A DNA stretch of 64,000 nucleotides from JAGOMW01 sp964644075 (lineage in GTDB: Bacteria > Patescibacteriota > Gracilibacteria > BD1-5 > UBA2023), in NCBI GenBank assembly GCA_964644075.1, contig CAZXUQ010000001.1, forward strand, positions 62,001 through 126,000. Direction: 5' to 3'. Numbering within the stretch: position 1 is the stretch's first letter; every line of letters starts with the position of its first letter. Under the pieces are notes generated by a model. It was given only the letters and a program-made list of their open reading frames with translations, searched no databases and was not told the origin of the DNA. Made by a program: the position numbers and the translations under genes. This document shows, one piece after another, positions 1-11,500 of this stretch.

Positions 1-834
1 TCCAAAAAGAAAAGCCTCATCGCCTTTAATCCCAGTGACATATCTCCTATTGGTGCTTATGAATACGAGAAAAAGCTTTTTCTCGTAGGAAAAAATGGAC
101 TGATATCATCCTATGCCCCTGGTGATCCATTGCCTAAGGTTACCTCCTACCCTGGAGGTGAGGAAGTTATTGATTTTAGCGTTACAGAAGATGGACTTAT
201 GCTTTGATTGACGAAAAATCGTCGAGTGATTGCCCTTCGAAAAAATGGGGATATTAACTATGCTACCGTTACTGGTCAAGACGGATGGGAAAACTGAGAA
301 AAAATCGATATTTTTAATGGAAACATCTATATTACAGATTCTCGCCTCGGACAAATCTTTAAACATAAACCATGAGTAAACGGCTACTCTCAAAAAAATG
401 AGGTACTCAGTGAAACTACTCCTGGAATACGTGAGATTGGTATTGATGGTGGTTTTTATCTCCTGACAGAGTGAGGAAAAATCCAGAGAATTATGACAGC
501 AAAATGATACCAAACAACTGGTCTCATACTCAATAAAATCCCAGGAACCTACACCCTCTGACAAGAAAACAGCATACTCAATCTTATACTTTCGAGTAAT
601 CTAAAATATGTATACGTACTTGATGGGAACAAAGTTTGGATATTTGAACCTGATGCAAAGAGGTTTCAGGATATAAAAGCATGGACATACATCGCTCAAA
701 TGGAACTCAAAACATCTGAAGAAATTCGCAATATTAGCATACCTCGAGATGGAAAAATCTACGTGATAACAAACCTCGGAATCTATGATGTATGATTTGA
801 GCTCATAGATAACAATATTATTATTCGATCCTAA
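1..834 (+). CDS. Partial (5' truncated) beta-propeller-like repeat protein
   Basis: The frame is open from base 1 to a TAA at 832-834, giving 277 residues of a longer protein whose start lies outside the window. Several in-frame TGA codons read as Gly. The translation is made of short beta-type repeats rich in Gly, Asp, Ile and Tyr, with phrases such as GNIYITDSRLGQIF and GKIYVITNLGIYDV, the pattern of NHL/SMP-30-like beta-propeller blades. No catalytic motif was recognised. It is followed after 8 nt by a RecO-like gene and then by prepilin peptidase, so it may belong to a surface or secretion operon. A propeller fold is inferred from repeat texture only. Confidence 0.6.
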
Positions 835-842
835 ATACCTGC

Positions 843-1409
843 GTGTTTCAAACTCCCGCCATCGTCCTACATACACAGCAAATACGCGACCAACAAGCTC
901 GAGTCATTCTATTTACGAGAGATTTCTGAAAGATTACGACATGGTATAAGAAACGCTCCCTCCCTGATACAGGATCGACCGTGGCTGCAAGTATAGAAAG
1001 AAAGTGATGAGAAAATATTTTATCAGGCTATGATATGACAAAGACTGTACTTCTCGACACGCTTTCTTATGAAAAGATACTTTCTTTTTTGGATCTATTG
1101 AAGCATCTCTACACGCTCCTACCGGAAGGTATGGTACAGTTATGAATTTACGAAGACATAGACTTACTGATAGAAAAATGACTTCATGTGGTTTCAGAGG
1201 ATGCTCTCCTATTATCACAGTTTCGAATGATCAAAAAACTGGGATACATCTGAGAAGATCTCATATGATCAGATGATGTTTCTGTATATATTCATAAAAA
1301 TATTAGTATGAAAAGTATGGAAAGTATACTATCGACAAAACCCCTCTCAGAGAGTACAAAGCTATCTCTCAAAAAGTCCCTCCTCCAAGCCCAAGCACTT
1401 TACTCATAA
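843..1409 (+). CDS. recO: RecO-like recombination mediator (short form)
   Basis: This is a 188-residue ORF. The frame opens at 813 and the first plausible start is GTG at 843. The N-terminus (VFQTPAIVLHTQQ..ARVILFTRDFGKITTW) matches the RecO OB-fold pattern, in which a new polypeptide enters a beta-barrel carrying an 'LFTRExGK' turn. RecO loads RecA on SSB-coated DNA in the RecFOR pathway. At 188 aa it is shorter than the usual 220-250 aa, and I see no cysteine zinc finger. It has seven TGA-Gly codons. It lies between the propeller-like gene and pilD with only a few bases between. The assignment rests on the N-terminal domain, and the C-terminal part is not recognisable. Confidence 0.55.
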
Positions 1410-1421
1410 TTTTTTCTACTT

Positions 1422-2378
1422 ATGGAGTTTGTTATTCTCTTTTTCTTCTTCGTTATCGGTACATTTTTTTGAAGTTTTTCCACAGTTCTCATAGAACGAT
1501 GGAGACATAAACAATGAGGCATCATGTTCGGGAGGAGTGAGTGTCCAAATTGCAAAAAACAGCTTACGATAGGATCTCTTATGCCTGTTATATCGTACCT
1601 CATACAAAGGTGAAAGTGTTCACACTGCGGGAAAAGTATATCTCTATTTTATCCTATTGCAGAGTCAGTTATGGGAATGATATTTCTTTTAGTATGATAT
1701 TTCATACTAAACCATGATTTCGACCTTTTTTCACTCACGACACTTATTCTCCTCGTACTCGGATTTATCACAGGAGTATACATGCTCTATGATGGAAAAT
1801 ATCGTGAAATACCAGACCAAGTAATGATACCAGGCATCTATGGCTACTTGGGACTTCTCATTTATGTGACGTTTTTGGGATGAGATACCTCACTTATTTT
1901 CGATATCATTACCTACACGTCCAAAGAAGAACTTTTTTATGATCATATTTTGGCGCTATGGGTGCTCTATACATTTTTTTTCTTACAGATTTTTATACCA
2001 TGATGTCTTTTTTTAGGGAAAAAATGAAGGTATAAAGATATACTCGGACTTATCCTCTCATATATCACATTCCCTTTTGCTCTCATCTTTGACTGGAAAA
2101 GAAAAGAGTGAGAATGAGAAAAAGAAGAAGATATTCCTGCATGGATTGGTTGATGAGATTTGCGAGTAGCTATTTTTATCGGGATTACTCTTGGTCTCGT
2201 ACATGGTGTGCTTGCTGTATTTTTTGCCTACATTATTGGGAGCGTGGTATGAATATTTCTTTTATCACAGAAAAAAACGAAAGGAAACTCGGAGATATCA
2301 TTTTGACCCTTTCTCGGTATTGGCTGGATCATAGCACTTTTACTGCATACAGAGATTATTACATATTTTTATTACTAA
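1422..2378 (+). CDS. pilD: Prepilin peptidase / N-methyltransferase (PilD family)
   Basis: This 318-residue polytopic membrane protein cleaves the class III leader of type IV prepilins at the inner membrane and methylates the new N-terminus. The sequence has the N-terminal cytoplasmic zinc-binding pairs C41-x2-C44 and C66-x2-C69. The two catalytic aspartates of the GxGD aspartyl protease family are also present: D124 in YDGKYREIPD and D246 in GGGDLRV. Two of the three glycines of GGGD are TGA codons, so the active site depends on the recoding. A pilin-like substrate is encoded at 4398 and the pilus motor genes at 47311-49735. The start ATG follows a pyrimidine-rich stretch with no Shine-Dalgarno. 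Confidence 0.93.
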
Positions 2379-2485
2379 TATATAAATAGTACTGTCAATT
2401 CTTTTTTCTCTTTCCGAGAATATTTCCCTCGACATGGAAAAAAAGAACTATATAATCCTAACACTTTATACTTTACTCCATAAAT

Positions 2486-3010
2486 ATGGACGAAAACAAA
2501 ATCAAATCCTTGAGAGACCTGATTATCTCAGCACAACACTCAATCAACAGTGCTAAAAAAATACTTACCGAACTTACTGGAGAAAGCGACGAAATAGATA
2601 ATTTCGATACCATGTGACTCTCTACATACTCATCATGAGATGATAAAATTATCGAGTGAGTCTTCACGGGAGAGGGTATGCTATGATCTGATGGATCTAT
2701 GTATCCAGTACCACAAAACTATGCGTCAAAATCTCTCCTCGTCCAAGGAAGTAAACTGAAAGCAACTATCAGTCCAACAGGAAAAATCACCTACAAAATC
2801 ATCCAGGAAATCCCATACGAGAGTAAAATTTGAATTATCACAAAAGCCTGAGAGAAATATCAGATCAATACAGAAACAAAAGCATACAGTGTCCTCCTTG
2901 CTGCGATCACTTTTCACAAATGTGAGGTAGGAGATACTGTGAGTATCCGTATCCCTGAGGGAAAAGATGCGACATATGCAGTGATAGAGGCTGTTGTTCC
3001 AAAATCATAA
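2486..3010 (+). CDS. Conserved protein of unknown function
   Basis: This ORF encodes 174 residues with six in-frame TGA codons. The N-terminal 35 residues look helical (MDENKIKSLRDLIISAQHSI). A glycine-rich linker leads into a beta-rich C-terminal domain containing DGSMYPVPQNYASKSLLVQG and a KITYKI segment. The YPVPxNYASKSxLVxGD pattern resembles a conserved protein of CPR genomes that I remember only as uncharacterised. I see no catalytic or metal-binding motif. It sits alone after a 107-bp spacer with a TATAAT-like box near 2452, and is followed 18 nt later by a FecR-like gene. I cannot name a function. Confidence 0.6.
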
Positions 3011-3028
3011 TTTTTCTTAATTTTTCTC

Positions 3029-4390
3029 ATGCGACCATCTGCACATCGATCTTCTCGTAGTCTTTCTATTCCATGGAAATGGATTGGAACAATTCTTGCT
3101 GTTCTTGCTATTATTTTTGGAGTTCGATCTTTCTCGGGAGGCAGTACTGAGTCTACAGGATCATCCCTGCAGGTCAAGCTTGGGAGTGGAAGTATTGCTT
3201 CTATCATGTCTCTCTGAGGAAAAGAGCGTGTCCTCGAGGATACCGACTATATCTATAGTTACGATTCGCATGTTATCGTAAAAGCTGGTACAGCAATACT
3301 CTGAGAATGAGTATACAATGCATCAATCGACAAGTGAGGAGAGGTGGGATATACTGCTGGAAGTGGCTCTGAGAAAACATTTCTCCAGCTCAATAAAGGT
3401 CGTCTTTGGCTCGAACCTAAGAAAACAGTCACCCTCAAGATGAAAAACATCAATGCGGAAATAAAAGATGGAGATATCGTCCTCGGTGAGCAACAAAGTC
3501 AGGTCTATAGCATACTCTATGTGCTCTCATGATCTATAGATATCGATGCCGGAAGTCGTACGTACAAACTCGATGCTGGACGGCGGATCATGGTATCCCA
3601 GTCAGACCTCGCGAGTTCGAGTACCACACTCGAAAGCCTCGCTGGACAGATCGATGCTGGCATCAAACAAAATGCATTTTTTCTCTCACATAATGGAGAA
3701 ACTCTCTTATCAAATATCAAAGACTCACCTACTCTCTCTGGTTCGAGTAACAGTGGATGAATCATCCCAAGCTCATGATCTGGAGGAAGCATAGAAATGA
3801 TCTATCCAACGGATGGCGCTATGGTGCCTGGAAAAATAGAGCTATCAGGAAAGCTCATCGGAAAAAATGTTAAAAAAGTTACCGTAAATGGCATAGAAGC
3901 AAGCCTCAGTCAAGTAGATGAAAGCTTTAAGATTAAGGATTTTGCTATTTCCTCTGATACAACCGATCTCGTCTATAAAGCCTATGATCCGAGTGGGAAT
4001 ATGCTCGAGCGATGAGTCATCACTGTCTACTCGAAATCTCCAACCTCCCCAACAGACAAACTCGTGCCTACGACGTTTTCTACAGGAGATAAAAATTTCC
4101 GCATCACGAGCCCTCTCGAAAACCCATATCGTACATCTGAACGTGCAGTAACGGTATCGGGTATTGTTCCGAAAAACACTGTCGAATATATCACAGTAAA
4201 TGGATACAAGCTCAAAAAATTCACTCCAAATGGTACAAGTTGGTACTACTATGCAAATCGTGACTACGATACTATGGAGGAAGGATTTAACCTCTATGAA
4301 ATCAAGTTTTACTGACCAAACAACACACTCATCTCATCTCAGGCCTTTACGATAATAAAAGAGGGTTCTTCGACTGTTTCATGAGAATAA
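3029..4390 (+). CDS. Membrane-anchored FecR-like surface protein
   Basis: This 453-residue protein has one N-terminal membrane helix at about residues 15-35 (WIGTILAVLAIIFGV), preceded by Arg/Lys, consistent with a type II anchor. Residues about 60-170 resemble the FecR domain: an 'AxVxAGTAIL' strand, a repetitive beta core and GRLWLEPKKTVTLK. After a Ser/Gly-rich linker there are two Ig-like or glucodextranase-B-like modules, each containing a 'VKKVTVNGIEA'/'VEYITVNGYKL' strand. A structural or regulatory role in the cell envelope is inferred. TGA-Gly codons occur in the linkers. It is followed after 7 nt by a pilin-like gene, which suggests co-transcription with pilus functions. Confidence 0.65.
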
Positions 4391-4397
4391 ATACTGT

Positions 4398-5036
4398 ATG
4401 CCTCACCTCTTCTCATCCCTAGGATCAAAAAAGGGCTCTACTATGGTGGAGCTTATGGCGGTACTTGCGATCATGGGACTCGGGATCGCAGCCCTCCTTC
4501 AGACGATCGTGTCATGACTCTACTATGCTAAGGATACCGAGAATAATATCAAAGCTATCAATATCGCTCGAGAAGGGATCGAGGGAATGATCAATATTCG
4601 CGATACGAACTGGCTTCGTTTCTCGAGTGATAAGTCAAACTGCTGGAGAATAGATGGATATCTAGCAACCTGTATCGGTGATACGAGTGAGACCGATAAA
4701 ATAGCAACATGATCCTATACGATATATTCGAGAAATGGTGTATGGTTCCTCTCATGAGCCGTCACTTCTGACCCTGCATCTACTTGGTCAACTTATAAAG
4801 ATAATTTTGCAGTGGGACTCGATACAAATAGTTTTTTCACACAGACAGGAGTGGTAAATACTCTATGTTCTGCGTTTCTCCAGTCAGGGTGTAAGACAAT
4901 ATTTGCCCGTGAAATCAAAATATGAGTCAGTTCAACCGGTAGTATGCAGGTGACGAGTATGGTGAGCTGGTATGATAAGCGTCTCCAGCAGGTTACTATC
5001 GACACAATTTTGACCAATTGGAAATCAAGTTTCTAA
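4398..5036 (+). CDS. Type IV pilin-like protein with class III signal
   Basis: This 212-residue protein carries a class III prepilin leader. The leader ends at G13, followed by S14 and a hydrophobic helix with the conserved Glu at mature position +5 (KKG-STMVELMAVLAIMG). This is the motif cleaved by prepilin peptidase, which is encoded nearby at 1422. The globular part has two cysteine pairs (around CWRIDGYLATC and LCSAFLQSGC), typical of pilins. Four TGA codons read as Gly, one directly after the N-terminal helix (TIVSG). It could be the major pilin or a minor pseudopilin; the window does not decide. It starts 7 nt after the FecR-like gene. Confidence 0.85.
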
Positions 5037-5099
5037 AATTTGCCAAGAGGGAAAATATGTGATATTCTTATATTCGAAAAGTTATTTTTCTCGAATATC

Positions 5100-6578
5100 A
5101 TGAATTTTTCTCATCCGTGGCTTGCTCGATCTCTCATCGTTATCTGGTCAGCCAACTGCATCCTCGCGAGTTTTATAGCCATTCGTCAGGTCTGGATACC
5201 TTTTATGGACGCTGAAAATAGTAACTATTCTCAGATTATTTCTGATCCTTTCGATGGCACTGTGATGCCGATAGCCTATATACCAGACTGGACAAAAACA
5301 GCAAACCAAGATAAGTCAAAACGATTTGAAGATATCTCTATCAGTGAGTACCTGCCAGTTCCCCTCTACGATCCACTGGACCTCGGGAGTGATCTGACGA
5401 ATACAAAAAAGTCCTCGATCATACTCCACTACACATATATCACTCCCTATATGGGAAATTATAAGCTCGACTACAAGGAACACGCTGGATCCCACCTCGG
5501 AGTCGATATCCGTGCTCCTCTCGGTACTCCTGTACTCTCGATCGCAAATGGAGTAGTTGTACGAACTGTAGAAGCTGATAGCACTGGAAATAGATTTGTC
5601 GTGATACGACACGATGGAGTCCCGAGGGAAAACTGACAAAAATGAACACTCTACTCCGCCTACCTCCACCTCTCTGAGATCACCGTACCAGAATGAACTC
5701 GCATACATAAGTGAGATATGCTCGGGCGTGTCGGTATGTCTGGGATAGCTACAACTCCTCACCTTCATCTCCAGATCGATACAGCTGATGCACCATTTCA
5801 TCCATACTGGCCATTTACTAGTAGTGACGCTAAGGATGCATGAGTAGATTTTTTCTCTGCGATCAACATCGGACTCTGAAAAGAAAAAGCAGAAAAATAT
5901 ACGATAAATCCTATGAGTTTTATCAATACATACCTCTGAGGTTTATGATTAAATAACACGAATGGATGATGAAATATCGTCAAAGACGTCCTCGCGCAAA
6001 CAGAAACACCTGTCACTCAGTCAACTATAGCGACTTCCTACAGAGACCAAGACTCCTGTAATAAAAAACGCTACTCAGATGTAAATGAAAAGGTATCCTT
6101 CGGTAAAATGCTCTATCCGCTCATGGACAGCAAATGTCTATTTCGCGAGCAGTCCAGCGTATTTGATCCGAAGTGATCACTCACCTATAGAGAAGCCCTG
6201 ATCAATCTCATGAAATTTTACAACATTTCTCCTGTAAATGGAACGAGTCACTTCCTCGACATCAATATCGGTGATAGTCTCCAGTGATACGCTCTCGTTG
6301 CTTATAGAAAGTGATATCTCGATGGAAACTATGCTCACCCAGACCGGATACTGTCTCGTGAAGAATTCATAGAACTCCTCGTAAAAATCGGAAAACTCGA
6401 AAAAAACCCATCCCAAATCAAGATCTATAAGGATGTGGATGCTATGAATCCAAACTTTCAGAGCATTCAGGACTATGCTTTTCGTACGAGGGTACGCTGA
6501 GGAAAGTTTTATCCGAAAACTCTCATGACACGAGGTATGATGGTCCAAATGCTCTCAAATCTCAGTGAAAAAAAGTAG
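5100..6578 (+). CDS. M23-family peptidase with C-terminal S-layer homology domains
   Basis: This is a 492-residue secreted or membrane-anchored protein. I chose ATG at 5100 over the upstream TTG at 5040 because it directly precedes a signal-like helix (WLARSLIVIWSANCILASFIA). The LytM/M23 metallopeptidase core has H132-x3-D136 (HLGVDI) and the H221-L-H223 motif (HLHLQID), both zinc ligands, so it should be active on peptidoglycan cross-links. From about residue 320 the protein carries SLH-like modules (YREALINLMKFY, SREEFIELLVKIG, TRGMMVQMLSNL) that would tether it to wall polymer. It is rich in TGA-Gly. A cell-wall remodelling role beside pilus genes is plausible. Confidence 0.87.
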
Positions 6579-6626
6579 ATTTTCAAAGAAAAATACGTAA
6601 AGTATGGCTAACTTAATACTCATGCT

Positions 6627-8018
6627 ATGTCTGGACGTAAAATTCTTTTCCTCATCATTATAGGAGTCCTGTTCGTTGCTGGACTTCTTTTTCTCTGGAA
6701 AGTCTCATGAAACTCATGAACTCCTAAAAAAGAAAAAGTCGATACTCTCACTCTCTGGGTGGTATGAGGGACGACCGAGCAATATGATACACTCTTTGCT
6801 GACTTTGGGAAATATGCTCCAGAATACAGCAAGACAAAGATTTCTGTACGAGTTTTTCCTGATCATGAACAATATCAGAGGATACTCCTCTCAACTCTTG
6901 CCGATGGAAAATGACCAGATATCATCGGGATCGAGGCATGAGGCGATGATCTGCTCGAAAAGCAAATTACTCTCATTCCAGAAGATTACATAGATATAAA
7001 AGACTTCGAAAAGAAGTATGAGGATATTTTTCTCCCCCTTCTCGTAGAGACGGGATCAAAAGATGCAAAAACTCGAAGTATCAAAGGGATACCTCTCGGG
7101 TATGAAACACTTGGGCTATTTTACAATAAATCTCTCCTGCGTACCCTCCCAAAAACCTGGAATGACGTCAGTGTCATGTACGATGATGCGAGTCTACCTG
7201 GAGTCCTCCCTATCAACCTCGGTATGTGACCTCGATTTGTCCCAGATGCGACAGATATCATCAGTTACTTTCTCATAAGCCGTGGTATCACTGACTACGC
7301 CAAGATGGAGTGAAGTGATGCTCTCTCGGAATATACTTCTTACAGTGAGGCATCTACCAAAAATCCGAGCGGAGAAAATAGCAGTGTGGAGTGAGGAGAA
7401 AAAAACTCCCTGATCCTCTGGAAAGATACCATGGAAACAGAGAAAATCTCAACCATAGACCTCTTTATGCGATGAAAAATCGCTATAATCGTCTGATATC
7501 CGAGCCTCGCATGAGAGATAGAGAAAGCCTACAAACGTGCTGGATCAGATGCTACAGATGGGCTCATACTCACAGAGCGACTCCCTCAGGACTCCCTCGG
7601 AAAATCAGAGAAAAATATCGCCCGATACCAGTACCTCGCAGTATCAAACAAATCATCCTATCAGATAGCGAGTGCTAAACTCCTCGAGTATCTCGGCACT
7701 GAGACTATCAGAAGAAAAACAATAGAAATTTTTCCTGGACTCATCTCTCCAGAAAAATCCTATTACCAAGAACAGGAAAACTCGCCCCTTTCTCGACTTT
7801 TTGCTCGTGCACAACTGAGCGCATTTATCCCATCAGTATGAGAAAAACTCGAAGTTTTTCACTACGGAGAAAAACGATTATTCACAGAAATGCTCGGAGA
7901 TTACCTTGACAGGAATGAAAAAACAGATAATAATATACTAGAAAATATCACCAAAGCAGTGAAGTGTGAACTCGAAAGTCTCGAAAATGCAAACATGAGT
8001 GACTCTTGCATGAAATAG
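6627..8018 (+). CDS. Extracellular solute-binding protein (ABC family 1-like)
   Basis: This 463-residue protein has an N-terminal membrane helix (ILFLIIIGVLFVAGLLFLW) with no lipobox Cys, so it is probably anchored by an uncleaved signal. The mature part begins with TLTLWVVGGTTEQYDTLFADF and later has SVRVFPDHEQYQRILLSTLADGKGPDII, IPLGYETLGLFYNKSLL and PKTWNDV. These are the hallmarks of the family 1 (maltose/oligosaccharide type) periplasmic binding fold. No ABC permease or ATPase of the importer type lies next to it, so its partner is unknown. It has many TGA-Gly codons. The alternative ATG at 6622 is out of frame. Confidence 0.8.
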
Positions 8019-8080
8019 TCTTCTAGAAATTTGCATATTTACGAGAGATCTGCTAGGATAGATATATATATTTTTCTCGT

Positions 8081-8524
8081 ATGCGAACTTTTCTTCGAAC
8101 GCTCATCATCATAATAGCACTCATACCAACGCTTTCTACATATGCAAGCTACTGTGATTGGTTCTCTTTCGCAGACACTTCGAGTTGTGGAGATCCGAAA
8201 AAGATCCAATACTGTCAAGATGGCTCATGCAGTCTATCAGGTTCTGTGAGTGCAACAGAAAATCTAGCTGATGGGCTCTTCACTAAAAAAACTCTTGCAA
8301 ATTTTGCACAGGATATTATCAAATACTTTCTCGGATTTGTGACACTTATCGGTGTCATATACGTGATCTATGCTGGATTTCAACTCATGACAGGAGGATG
8401 AGATGAGGAAACGGTGAAGAAAGCAAGAAAAACCATCATATATGTTATCGCTGGTATCGTACTTATGTGGCTTGCATATGCACTCGTCAGCATCATCATA
8501 ACAGCACTTACAAAAACTACTTAG
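8081..8524 (+). CDS. VirB2/T4SS-pilin-like small membrane protein
   Basis: This protein of 147 residues has a signal peptide (LRTLIIIIALIPTLSTYAS), a short cysteine-containing extracellular segment (CDWFSF..CGDPKKIQYCQDGSC) and two membrane helices (YFLGFVTLIGVIYVIYAGFQLMTGG and TIIYVIAGIVLMWLAYALVSIII). The helices are separated by a basic loop (GDEETVKKARKT). This is the two-helix layout of TrbC/VirB2 pilin-like proteins (the 'T4SS pilin' family found widely in CPR). It precedes the giant PKD protein by 9 nt, so the two are probably co-transcribed. No other type IV secretion component is present in the window, so a conjugation role is not supported. Confidence 0.7.
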
Positions 8525-8533
8525 CATTTTTCC

Positions 8534-11500
8534 ATGAAACCATCTCGCACACTCCATAGACTGCTCTCACTCATAACTCTCAGTATCTATATGATATCTG
8601 GGATTTTTGGGATATGAGTGATCGTCCCACTTCTTACCAATCCTGTATCTGCAGCCTATACAGAAAGTGATAGCGATACATTCGCTGCATATAAGAAAAA
8701 ACTCGAATGAGCACTCCAAGATATGGAGAGAGACTTCCGAGTAAATGGATCCGTCACGAGCGCGACGATCAGCAATGTCCGAAACCTCGTCAATGAATGT
8801 TATATACGTCTTCCTGATACAAAGGCTGATGATGCTTCTCGTAATGACACGATGAAAAAATCTGTCGATCTCTACCTCGACCTCGCCGATCGCAATAAAA
8901 CAAGTCAGACTCATATCGGAAATGCGATACAACAGGCTGGAAGATTTCTCTCTGAAGCACAGATAGAACAAGTATCTGCATCTATCAGTGCCAATCCAGT
9001 GGAGTGAAATGCCCCCCTCACGACATCATTCCTTGCAAATGCAAAAGATCCCTCAGGAGTCAACGTTTCTGATGCTAACTATATCTGGTGGACACGAGAA
9101 AATGGCGGATACCGTCGAGAGCTCTGACGCTGACCGACACTCACCTATACATTTGGTAAGGAGGGAAACTACCAGGTATTTCTCGATGTCATCTCTGGTA
9201 GTAAAAATAAAAAAGGAAAAACCGATGTGCTCCCAGCATCAGTAAGCCAAGATATCAGCGTAAAACCTCGTCTTGGTAATATCGTACTGCTCGTCAATGG
9301 CGTAAATGTGAGCAATGTAGATACCCTCAAAATCAATCCAACTCTTGGAAAAATTGGTATCCTCTTTGATGCGACAGCATCTCGAGCTCTCAGTAATGGG
9401 ACGATCACGAAGACAAAATGGGATTTCTGAAATGGAAATACTCTCGAGTACGACGGCTCCCCTCTCGTGGAACGCCAGATCTATGCTCTCCAGGACAAAT
9501 ATAGTGTCAATCTCGAAATCACAAACAATCAAGGACAGACATTTAAAAAAACACTTCAGCTCATCGTACGAGATCCATCAGCGACGATCAACATGGATAA
9601 GGATGTCGTCTATATCGGAGATGACCTTGCTCTCAGTGCAAAATCATATTTTGGAAATGGAGGAAGTGTAGAGTACTCATGGCAGATACAGGATGCTGAG
9701 ACAGCGGGAAAGGCGATCGCGACGAAAAACGGAAGCACATGGACCTATAAATTTGCAAAAGTCTGACAGTATATCATCACGCTCCAGGCAAGAAGTGCAA
9801 ATGGAAGTGTCGATTCTGACTCAAAAACGATCACTGTAGAGTCTCGTCCACCCGTCATAAATCTCGACAGTCCAAAACCAGTAAGTACAGAAAAACCGAA
9901 CACGATTATTTTCGACGCTTCGCGTAGCTATGATCCTGATAGCAAAAGTGCAAAAAACCTCAGCTATACATGGGTCATCGATGGAGAAAAAGTGGAACTC
10001 GATAATAGCGGCAAAGATGGTGCTATGGGAAGCTATACATTTGCAGAGAAAGGTACACACTCAGTCTCTCTGACTATCGCAAATCCATACGGAAAAGTAA
10101 GTACAGTAGATAAAAGTTTCGATGTGACGTCTACGCTCACTGTCGATATGAACATCACGCCTCGTGCAGCTCCTATCGGGACAACTGTGAGCTTTCAGGC
10201 ACGATCAAAGGAAGCACGCTTTTTCGAGTGGAACCCAGGAGATGGATCTCCAGCGATCAATGGAACCACTGACAATATTTCTCATGTCTATAAGAAAACA
10301 GGAGTATACACAGCGAGTCTCACTGTCAAAAATAGTGATGGAAGTGCCTCGAACACGATGACACGTACTGTGTACGTTACTGATACAGATAGTCCATTTG
10401 CACTCATAGACCTCCGTGGATCAAATGGCTCACTCATAGAGGTACCGGGTGCCTGCGATGGGAACAATGCGTTCGCTGTCAATCGCGCAGAAAATACTAC
10501 TATAGATGGGGGAAACTCTATTAATATCGATGGATCCCCTTCTGGACTCACATACACCTGGAAGTATCTTGATCAGATAAAAACAGGACCTTCTTTCTCT
10601 GAGAAATTTAGCGAACTCTGATGTTTTCCTATCGAACTCACTGTCAAAAGTGACCGAACTGGAGCAAGTCACACAAGCAAGCGCTATATCCAGATAAAAA
10701 ACATCGTACCAAAAATCACGAGTATCGATGCAAATGTAGATACCACGAAAAAAGATAGTCAGAAACTCATCGTCAATGTCACAGCCAACGGTGCGCGTGA
10801 TGATGATGGTGTGATTACTTCATACATCTGGTACTACAAGACTGAAAGCGATAGTGAACCACAAAATGTAAAAATCACTCAAGGTCCGAAAGCAACTTTT
10901 GTTTTACCAAATATTTCTGAGAAATACACATTTGGAGTAATACTCGAGGATAACGATGGTGCACGGATCAATAGTGCTGATACGATCACCGACCAGAGCC
11001 CTCTCATCATCACCAATGATGATGGAAACGTGAACCTCCCCCTCATCACTCTCACCGTTCCAAAAAGTCAGGTACTTGTCGATGAAAATATTGATTTCTC
11101 TGTAACTGCAAAAAACATTCTCGGTATCGATATCACAAATAAGAGTGAATACTCTTGGGACTTCGATGGTGATGGAAAAATCGATAAAAAAACTCCAGAA
11201 CCACGTACAACATTCGCATATAAATCATCTGGTAAGTATAACATGAAAGTGAAGGTAACCTATAACGGTGTATCCAACACAAAATACCAAGTAATCACAG
11301 TAAAAAATGAGCTCAAAGCAGCGGCTCTCGGTTATAAAAATGGTGATACGTTTTACTTTATCAATACAAGCCAGTGAAGCTATGATAATGTAAAATGGAA
11401 GATCGGAACTCGTGAGTCAGAGTCTCCATACTCTCTGAGTGTAAGTCAGTCAGATCTCACAGATAATCCTATACTCACTGTCAGTTCTCTCTGATCCGAA

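Noticed and set aside
5040..5099. Upstream TTG start for the M23 peptidase
   Set aside because: The added 20 residues precede the signal-like helix and have no counterpart in the family. ATG at 5100 is the natural start.
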